Shown here: piece by piece, positions 7,020 through 11,993 of the stretch
Layout of the letters: each line of letters starts with the position of its first letter
How positions within the stretch are numbered: the stretch's first letter is position 1
Assembly (NCBI GenBank): GCA_938008005.1
Contig: CALLLZ010000327.1
Span: forward strand, 1-11,993
Reading direction: 5' to 3'
Origin: an uncultured Marinicella sp.
GTDB lineage: Bacteria > Pseudomonadota > Gammaproteobacteria > Xanthomonadales > Marinicellaceae
DNA length: 11,993 nucleotides
Made by a program: the position numbers and the translations under genes
Notes under the pieces: model-generated
What the model was told of the DNA's origin: nothing
Databases searched by the model: none
Seen by the model: the letters and a program-made list of their open reading frames with translations, nothing else

Positions 7020-9524
7020 TCAAAACAAATCATCATAATCTGGCTCATCTTCAGTAGTGGCTTCTTCTGGCAGCTGTCCAACTTTAAAGTATTCTAATAG
7101 ACCGCTTGTATCACCCGGTTTTAACAATTTACCTGTGGTTGCATTGACTCTGGCGGAAATCATGCCTGGTGGAATTGGCCGCTGGTATTCTGGCTGGTCA
7201 GCTAAGGCCACCTTCATGTAATCAATCCAAATTGGTAAGGCCACCCGACCACCTACTTCCCCACGTCCCATCGGTTGTGGTGTATCGAAACCGACCCAAA
7301 CAGTGGTTACCATATTGCGTTGATAACCATTGAACCACCCATCCATTTGATCATTGGTGGTGCCAGTTTTGCCGGCCAAATCCTTACGTTCTAATGACAT
7401 CGCTTTTGCACCGGTGCCACGGGTGATCACATCTTTCATAAAAGACTCAACAATAAACTGGTTAGCTGCAGGGATAACTCGCTGCGCTGGTTTGATAACC
7501 AGCTGATCGCTGGGATCAAAACGCCCACCCTTTTCAATATCTGTGGCCTGTAATTCACCTTCAACATGATCAATTGCACTGCCAACCTGAACCATTTCGG
7601 CCTCTGTTGGAGCTGGACAATCATTACAAACCTGCACTGGGTTACTTTGAAAAACTGTATCACCAGCTTGATTGGTAATACGCTTAATTAAATAAGGCTG
7701 TACTAGATACCCACCATTAGCAAAAACCGAAAAAGCGCGACTCATATCAATGACCGGTACATTCGGACTACCCAAAGCAATGGTTAAATCACTGGGTACA
7801 TCATCAGGGTCAAATCCAAACTCTAAAATATGATTTCGTCCGTTGCGAATTCCAATATCACGCAACACTCGAATCGAAACCAAATTTCGAGAGTTCACAA
7901 TACCTTCTCTAAGTCGTGTTGGACCAAAAAACTTTTCACTGTAATTTTCAGGCCGCCAAGTACCCTCCAACTGAGCATCTTCAAATACTATCGGTGCATC
8001 ATTAATTATACTGGCTGCATTTAAACCATGTTCTAAAGCCCCTGAATAAACAATCGGCTTAAAGCCTGAACCTGGTTGACGCTTGGCCTGAGTCGCTCGG
8101 TTAAACTTACTCAAATAGTAATCAAAACCACCCACCAATGCATAAATACCTCCATCATCAGGGTGTACACTGACCAGAGCACCTTGTACGGCTGGAATTT
8201 GACTCAGCTCAAATTCACCTGTCTCCCCCCGCTTGACCATCACCACATCTCCCATATCCAGGATTTCAGTTAAATCTTTGGGTTTGTTACCAACACGGTA
8301 GTTATCTATGTGCGGAACCGCCCACTGACTGGTTTCAAAAGTCAAAGCCACATCTTGGCCATCACCCAAACGTGCCACAGCGTTCTCTGCATCAACCTCA
8401 AGTACCAAAGCAGCTTGCAAGCCTGCAGGTTTGGGAAATCCATTCAGTGCTTCTGTTATGGATTCAAGACTGGAAGTTTGTGAATCCGCTTCAGCTGGTT
8501 CAACACCTCCTTCAGAATCGACGCCCTTAAGCTTAGATAAATCATAGCTTTCAATCGGCCCACGATATCCATGTCGACGATCGTATGCATGCAACCCTTG
8601 TTGTAAGGCAAGTTCAGCAGCCAATTGTTTTTCAGAATGAATGGTGGTCACCACATCATAACCATCGGTATAAGCACCATCACCATACATTGCAATCATT
8701 TCAGTTCGAACCATTTCTGCAACCCATGGTGCACTGACTTCAACCACTGGTTCATGTACATAAGCTTCATCAGGTTCTGCCACTGCCTGATCATGTTGTT
8801 CTTGGGTAATAAAATCTAAATCTAACATCCGACCCAATACATAGTCACGACGCTGTAAGGCCCGCTCTGGACTGGTTACCGGGTTGATTCTTGATGGCGC
8901 TTTAGGTGGTGCTGCCAACATCGCCGACTGCGCTAGGGTGAGCTCGTCTAAAGTTTTACCATAATAAACTTCTGCGGCAGCAGCCACGCCATACGAACGA
9001 TGGCCCAAAGCTGTTTGATTCAAATACAATTCAAAAATTTCATCTTTGGAAATGGTGCGCTCAAGTTTAACCGCTAAAAACAACTCTTTTATTTTACGTG
9101 TCCAGGTTTGGTCCAGCGTCAAGAAAACATTCCTGGTTAATTGCTGAGTGATGGTAGATCCACCACCTTTTTTCTTACCCGTGGTCACAATTTGCCACAC
9201 CGCACGCATGATGCCTTTCACATCAAAGCCATAATGTGAATAAAAATTGGCATCCTCAGCCGCTAAGTAAGCTTGCCTAACTTGCAAAGGAATGTCTTTA
9301 ATCGCCATTGGAATGCGCTTCTTAGTTCCGAACACCGATATCAATTTACCATCTTCTGTAAAAACCCGAAGAGGTACTTGGAGACGATATTCCCTAATAG
9401 AATCTACTGATGGCAAGTCTGGTTCATAATATTTATACAAAGCATAAATCATAATCACCCCCAACAAAGCAAAAAACAAGCCAAGTTTGGTCATGAACCA
9501 GGTAAATTTTAACAACTTCCTCAT
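7020..9524 (-). CDS. mrcA: Penicillin-binding protein 1A, bifunctional peptidoglycan glycosyltransferase/transpeptidase
   Basis: This class A PBP polymerises lipid II and crosslinks glycan strands at the outer face of the inner membrane. Its 834 residues are close to E. coli PBP1A (850). An N-terminal membrane anchor spans about residues 8-31. The glycosyltransferase (GT51) domain shows EDANFYSHYGFD (90-101, catalytic Glu90), GGSTITQQL (121-129) and KIKELFLAVKLER (144-156). An OB-like region lies around 320-445, including a Ser/acid-rich stretch at 336-355. The transpeptidase carries SGFK (486-489, nucleophile Ser486), SRN (545-547) and KTGT (719-722). A CxxC pair at 633/636 lies in the transpeptidase-side insert, and the C-terminus is acidic. 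The start is ATG 9524, with AGGA 9 nt upstream. In many Gammaproteobacteria mrcA is divergent from pilMNOPQ; here it is divergent from a two-component system. Confidence 0.97.
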   Translation of the reverse strand: MRKLLKFTWFMTKLGLFFALLGVIMIYALYKYYEPDLPSVDSIREYRLQVPLRVFTEDGKLISVFGTKKRIPMAIKDIPLQVRQAYLAAEDANFYSHYGFDVKGIMRAVWQIVTTGKKKGGGSTITQQLTRNVFLTLDQTWTRKIKELFLAVKLERTISKDEIFELYLNQTALGHRSYGVAAAAEVYYGKTLDELTLAQSAMLAAPPKAPSRINPVTSPERALQRRDYVLGRMLDLDFITQEQHDQAVAEPDEAYVHEPVVEVSAPWVAEMVRTEMIAMYGDGAYTDGYDVVTTIHSEKQLAAELALQQGLHAYDRRHGYRGPIESYDLSKLKGVDSEGGVEPAEADSQTSSLESITEALNGFPKPAGLQAALVLEVDAENAVARLGDGQDVALTFETSQWAVPHIDNYRVGNKPKDLTEILDMGDVVMVKRGETGEFELSQIPAVQGALVSVHPDDGGIYALVGGFDYYLSKFNRATQAKRQPGSGFKPIVYSGALEHGLNAASIINDAPIVFEDAQLEGTWRPENYSEKFFGPTRLREGIVNSRNLVSIRVLRDIGIRNGRNHILEFGFDPDDVPSDLTIALGSPNVPVIDMSRAFSVFANGGYLVQPYLIKRITNQAGDTVFQSNPVQVCNDCPAPTEAEMVQVGSAIDHVEGELQATDIEKGGRFDPSDQLVIKPAQRVIPAANQFIVESFMKDVITRGTGAKAMSLERKDLAGKTGTTNDQMDGWFNGYQRNMVTTVWVGFDTPQPMGRGEVGGRVALPIWIDYMKVALADQPEYQRPIPPGMISARVNATTGKLLKPGDTSGLLEYFKVGQLPEEATTEDEPDYDDLF

Positions 9525-9549
9525 GTATTAATATCCTAAGCGCTTTGAT

Positions 9550-9559
9550 TTCAATTGAA
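9550..9559. repeat. Perfect 10-bp palindrome in the divergent region
   Basis: TTCAATTGAA is its own reverse complement. It lies in the predicted mrcA leader, downstream of the predicted mrcA start point. It could be a protein-binding site, but palindromes this short and AT-rich also arise by chance. Confidence 0.3.
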
Positions 9560-9567
9560 GTCGTAAC

Positions 9568-9573
9568 ATTATA
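9568..9573 (-). promoter_or_regulatory. Probable -10 element of the mrcA promoter
   Basis: A perfect TATAAT occurs on the minus strand, 44 nt upstream of the mrcA ATG, which predicts a leader of about 37 nt. No good -35 hexamer lies at 16-18 nt, so an activator may be needed, or the match may be chance in AT-rich DNA. Confidence 0.45.
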
Positions 9574-9598
9574 CAATGAATGCGTGAAAACCAAATAT

Positions 9599-9618
9599 TT
9601 GACCACAAAAGTTGTCAA
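9599..9618. promoter_or_regulatory. Dyad, candidate operator between mrcA and the response regulator gene
   Basis: TTGACCAC and GTTGTCAA flank AAAA; the arms are inverted copies with one mismatched pair. The left arm overlaps the candidate -35 hexamer of the response regulator promoter, a typical position for autoregulation by a dimeric winged-helix regulator. It also lies about 25 nt upstream of the mrcA -10, so one bound dimer could influence both genes. The regulator is inferred. Confidence 0.45.
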
Positions 9619-9627
9619 TAATTTACT
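9599..9627 (+). promoter_or_regulatory. Candidate promoter of the response regulator-sensor kinase operon
   Basis: TTGACC (9599-9604, 5 of 6 to consensus) is followed after 17 nt by TTTACT (9622-9627, 4 of 6). Transcription would begin around 9635, leaving a leader of about 25 nt without a clear Shine-Dalgarno sequence before ATG 9661. Confidence 0.45.
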
Positions 9628-9660
9628 ATTAATCAAATCAATCAAATAATTTTTAACTGA

Positions 9661-10365
9661 ATGAAACCCAAACAAATTGTTATCGTCGAAGATGAAGCCG
9701 ATTTATTGGCTAATTACCAAGCCACTTTGGAAAAATACGGCTACCAAACCACAGGTATAAGCAACCAAGCAGAAGCCGAAGCGTTTTTCATGGCTCAATT
9801 ACCCGATTTGGTCATATTAGATGTTGGATTAGGCCATCAGCCTGATGCTGGTTTTGAACTGTGCCAAATGTTGCGCCAAAAATCTGCCACCCTACCAATC
9901 TTGATATTGACTGCCAGAGATGATGAAATTGATGTGGTTTCCGGCTTACGTTTGGGCGCGGATGATTATTTAAGCAAGGATATATCTATGCCACATTTGT
10001 TGGCCAGACTTGCCAGCTTGTTTAGGCGGCAAGACGTCAAAAATCAAGAAACCGAAAACGCTGACGCAAATGCCTCTGCCATTGAAAAAGGTGACTTACG
10101 TATTCTAATCGACAACCTACAAATTTTTTGGCAACAACAACTGATAGATTTGACTGTGACAGAATTTTGGATGGTGCAATCATTGGCTCGTTACCCAGGG
10201 CAAGTCAAAACACGTGATCAATTGATGTCAGATGCCAACGTTTTTGTTGATGACAGCACCATCACATCTCATATCAAGCGAATTCGGAAAAAATTTCAAA
10301 AAACCGATCAGAACTTCAACCAAATTGACACAGTACACGGTATGGGTTATCGATGGAAACCATAA
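9661..10365 (+). CDS. pdsR: OmpR-type response regulator resembling the proteobacterial dedicated sortase system regulator (PdsR)
   Basis: This 234-residue cytoplasmic DNA-binding response regulator has a receiver domain (about 5-122), with acidic Glu10/Asp11, phosphoacceptor Asp54, Thr84 and Lys106. A variable linker (124-142) leads to a winged-helix DNA-binding domain (about 144-234) ending in DTVHGMGYRWKP. The receiver is distinctive: the phosphorylation loop is DVGLGHQPDAGFELC rather than the usual D-x-x-LP-x-x-DG, followed by SATLPILILTARDDEIDVVSGLRLGADDYLSKDISMPHL. From memory this matches the 'marine sortase' response regulators (TIGR03787, PdsR) better than PhoB, OmpR or QseB. The assignment is not confirmed by a search. 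It is followed after 70 nt by its presumed cognate kinase. No clear ribosome site precedes ATG 9661. A dyad at 9599-9618 may be its operator. Confidence 0.88.
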   Translation: MKPKQIVIVEDEADLLANYQATLEKYGYQTTGISNQAEAEAFFMAQLPDLVILDVGLGHQPDAGFELCQMLRQKSATLPILILTARDDEIDVVSGLRLGADDYLSKDISMPHLLARLASLFRRQDVKNQETENADANASAIEKGDLRILIDNLQIFWQQQLIDLTVTEFWMVQSLARYPGQVKTRDQLMSDANVFVDDSTITSHIKRIRKKFQKTDQNFNQIDTVHGMGYRWKP

Positions 10366-10388
10366 CCATGACCTGAGAAACAGACACC

Positions 10389-10439
10389 ATGAGATCCCTG
10401 CATAACCTTCAACCCCAAAATATATTCAAAGCCCTATGA
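10389..10439 (+). CDS. Possible 16-codon leader ORF overlapping the sensor kinase start
   Basis: ATG at 10389 opens a frame reading MRSLHNLQPQNIFKAL that stops at TGA 10437-10439. The stop overlaps the kinase start as ATGA, a standard coupling arrangement. The kinase itself has no Shine-Dalgarno sequence, so coupled translation would explain its expression. The site before this small ORF (GAGA) is also weak, and an ORF of this length is easily produced by chance. Confidence 0.25.
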   Translation: MRSLHNLQPQNIFKAL

Positions 10440-11993
10440 AATTGAAATGGCAAATAATGCTCATAGCAATTATCAGCTTAAGTTTCCCCTGGGTTGTTTG
10501 GCAGGCTTTCAAATCATTGAATCAAACCTTCCAGAACAACATGTTAGAAGCTGCGGCAAATCAGGCACAAGTGATAGTCAACAGTGTACAACAGTTCAAT
10601 CAAGATCGACCACAAGAGCTTACCGGTCTTATTCCATCACAATTAACTGCTGATATCCAGATAGATGGCAATATCACCGAATGGACAGCAGCTCCTTGGT
10701 ATGTGGTTAATCCCAAATTTAGATTTAAACTCAGCAACCACAGCCAACAATTTTTTTTGTTAATTCAAGTCTTAGATGACAGCACCTATATTGAACCGAA
10801 CCAAGCTGGAGATCGCCTGATCATTGCTATGAGCGACGCACGTGGCATCAACAGAGTCATCATCAATCGTCAAGGAGAAGGCTCGGTACTCAAGCCATTA
10901 AATTCCACCAGTAACTTTGATGCTTATTGGCACGAAATGGCTGGTGGATACCAGCTTGAAATTAAGCTTAAAACCAATCAGTTAAAACGCTTAGGCTTGG
11001 TTGCAATCAACCACCAAAACAAAGACATGTCTCATGCAATGGGCCATCAAAACAATGATCAAATTCAATTACAAGCCATATTTAAACCTGAGGAGCATTG
11101 GCAGAATTTTTTACAACAAATCACGCCAGAAGATGGCGGCATCAAACTGCAAGACTCCCAAGGTCGAATTTATTACCAAACCCAAAACAGCCTTGCGAAC
11201 TCACCAGACATCAATTGGCTAACCGAACTGATTTATGAATTGGCATTTGACCAAAACCATGCAGATGGCAGTCACTTTTTTGGTCAGCAGATTAAACAAA
11301 CTTTTGATGCGGGTGAAATTGAATTAACGGTCAAACACGATGCCGCCCAATCAGCTTTGATACAAACTTTTATTCGCGCTGTGCTATGGATTTTCGCCAT
11401 TGCCTTGGCATTGTTACTGAGCTATTTTTTATTCGCACTGATGTTGGCTTGGCGCATCAGACGCTTGAACAAGAACCTACAAACAGTCTTAGATGACCAT
11501 GGAAAAATTCATACTGTATTGCCTTCAAACCAAGCACAAGATGAAATTGGTGACTTGTCTCGTGGCATGTCCACCTTATTAACCCAAATCAATGACTATA
11601 CAGATTACCTCAAGCAATTAGGCGGTCGCCTGTCACATGAGATGAAAACGCCCATCAGTATTGTTCACACCTCTTTAGAAAACCTACAAATGGAGCAACC
11701 TGACAATGACTTTGTCAATCGTGCTCTGAATGCCAACCACAGACTCAAATTCATCCTCAATCAATTGAGTGCCTTAAGCCTATTGAAACAAGTAATCGCT
11801 GAAACTGAGCCTGAAGTTTTCAACCTCAATGAACTGCTTAGAGAACTCTCACAAGGTTATCACTCGCAAATAGACTACTTCAACTTCGAAAGTAACAATC
11901 ACCCAATTATGATAAAAGGCTCACAAGAATTGATGGCGCAAATGGTCGATAAACTGGTACAAAATGCCATCGACTTCACCACCAATAAAGATA
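10436..11993 (+). CDS. pdsS: Partial membrane sensor histidine kinase with CBM9-like sensor domain (PdsS-like)
   Basis: The first 519 residues are present; the gene runs off the right edge before the ATP-binding domain ends. TM1 spans about residues 7-26. The periplasmic region (27-310) contains a module at about 72-190 with IDGNITEWTAAPW (76-88) and GDRLIIAMSD (125-134), resembling CBM9-like/DOMON carbohydrate-binding folds. TM2 is about 312-337, followed by a HAMP-like linker (338-390). The dimerisation helix carries SHEMKTP with phosphoacceptor His401, and the N box begins at DKLVQNAIDF (505-514). This layout, and its pairing with the adjacent PdsR-like regulator, resembles the proteobacterial dedicated sortase histidine kinase (TIGR03785). 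That family match is from memory. The start is ATG 10436, since an in-frame TAA lies about 30 nt upstream. No ribosome site is visible, but the ATG overlaps the stop of a 16-codon ORF. Confidence 0.87.
   Translation, partial: MKLKWQIMLIAIISLSFPWVVWQAFKSLNQTFQNNMLEAAANQAQVIVNSVQQFNQDRPQELTGLIPSQLTADIQIDGNITEWTAAPWYVVNPKFRFKLSNHSQQFFLLIQVLDDSTYIEPNQAGDRLIIAMSDARGINRVIINRQGEGSVLKPLNSTSNFDAYWHEMAGGYQLEIKLKTNQLKRLGLVAINHQNKDMSHAMGHQNNDQIQLQAIFKPEEHWQNFLQQITPEDGGIKLQDSQGRIYYQTQNSLANSPDINWLTELIYELAFDQNHADGSHFFGQQIKQTFDAGEIELTVKHDAAQSALIQTFIRAVLWIFAIALALLLSYFLFALMLAWRIRRLNKNLQTVLDDHGKIHTVLPSNQAQDEIGDLSRGMSTLLTQINDYTDYLKQLGGRLSHEMKTPISIVHTSLENLQMEQPDNDFVNRALNANHRLKFILNQLSALSLLKQVIAETEPEVFNLNELLRELSQGYHSQIDYFNFESNNHPIMIKGSQELMAQMVDKLVQNAIDFTTNKD

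Noticed and set aside
7006..7020. AGTCA-CATGC-TGACT hairpin at the mrcA stop as a terminator
   Set aside because: The stem has only 5 bp, it is not followed by a U tract on the minus strand, and it overlaps the stop codon.
9641..9659. AATCAAATCAATCAAAT as a set of tandem operator repeats
   Set aside because: The units are irregular and low-complexity A/T-rich, without helical spacing or a dyad, so chance is a sufficient explanation.
10447..10653. 68-codon plus-strand frame at the start of the sensor kinase
   Set aside because: It is a different-frame overlap with the histidine kinase N-terminus, which has clear membrane and sensor features in its own frame.

Overview
The window reads as a moderately AT-rich gammaproteobacterial chromosome segment. 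Several traits together suggest a relative of the Xanthomonadales/Lysobacterales or of a Marinicella-like lineage: a sigma factor of the Sigma70_ECF type next to a serine/threonine kinase with kinesin-light-chain-like TPRs, a secreted beta-helix protein ending in IFIDDFE, and a PdsR/PdsS-like two-component pair. This placement is inference; no rRNA, tRNA or lineage-specific marker is present.

Layout. Positions 1 to about 548 (minus) hold the N-terminal part of a membrane-anchored protein of unknown function that runs off the left edge. Its 5' end is ambiguous, with a stop codon and an A7 run just upstream of the readable frame. Divergent from it, 753-2825 (plus) encodes a secreted right-handed beta-helix protein with a choice-of-anchor-Q-like module, three degenerate C-terminal repeats and a short terminal motif. 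A hairpin at 2847-2883 separates it from a convergent, tightly coupled minus-strand operon, read from 6913 down to 2885: ECF sigma factor, transmembrane Ser/Thr kinase with TPRs (8-nt overlap), and YceF-type Maf nucleotide pyrophosphatase (1-nt overlap). Upstream on the same strand is mrcA (PBP1A, 7020-9524). A 136-nt divergent region with promoter-like sequences and a near-perfect dyad separates mrcA from a plus-strand response regulator (9661-10365) and sensor kinase (10436 to beyond the right edge). This pair resembles the 'proteobacterial dedicated sortase' regulatory system.

How the genes may work together (inference). The sigma factor lacks a recognisable anti-sigma partner. Its region 2.2 carries threonines where typical ECF factors have acidic residues, so the coupled kinase could switch it on by phosphorylation, as reported for EcfP/PknT of Vibrio parahaemolyticus. 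The PdsRS-like pair, with an envelope-facing carbohydrate-binding-like sensor, lies head to head with a peptidoglycan synthase, which suggests an envelope-related regulon. The sortase and LPXTG substrate that usually accompany PdsRS are not in this window. No CRISPR array, insertion sequence, integrase or RNA gene is visible, and no gene-free stretch exceeds 300 bases.
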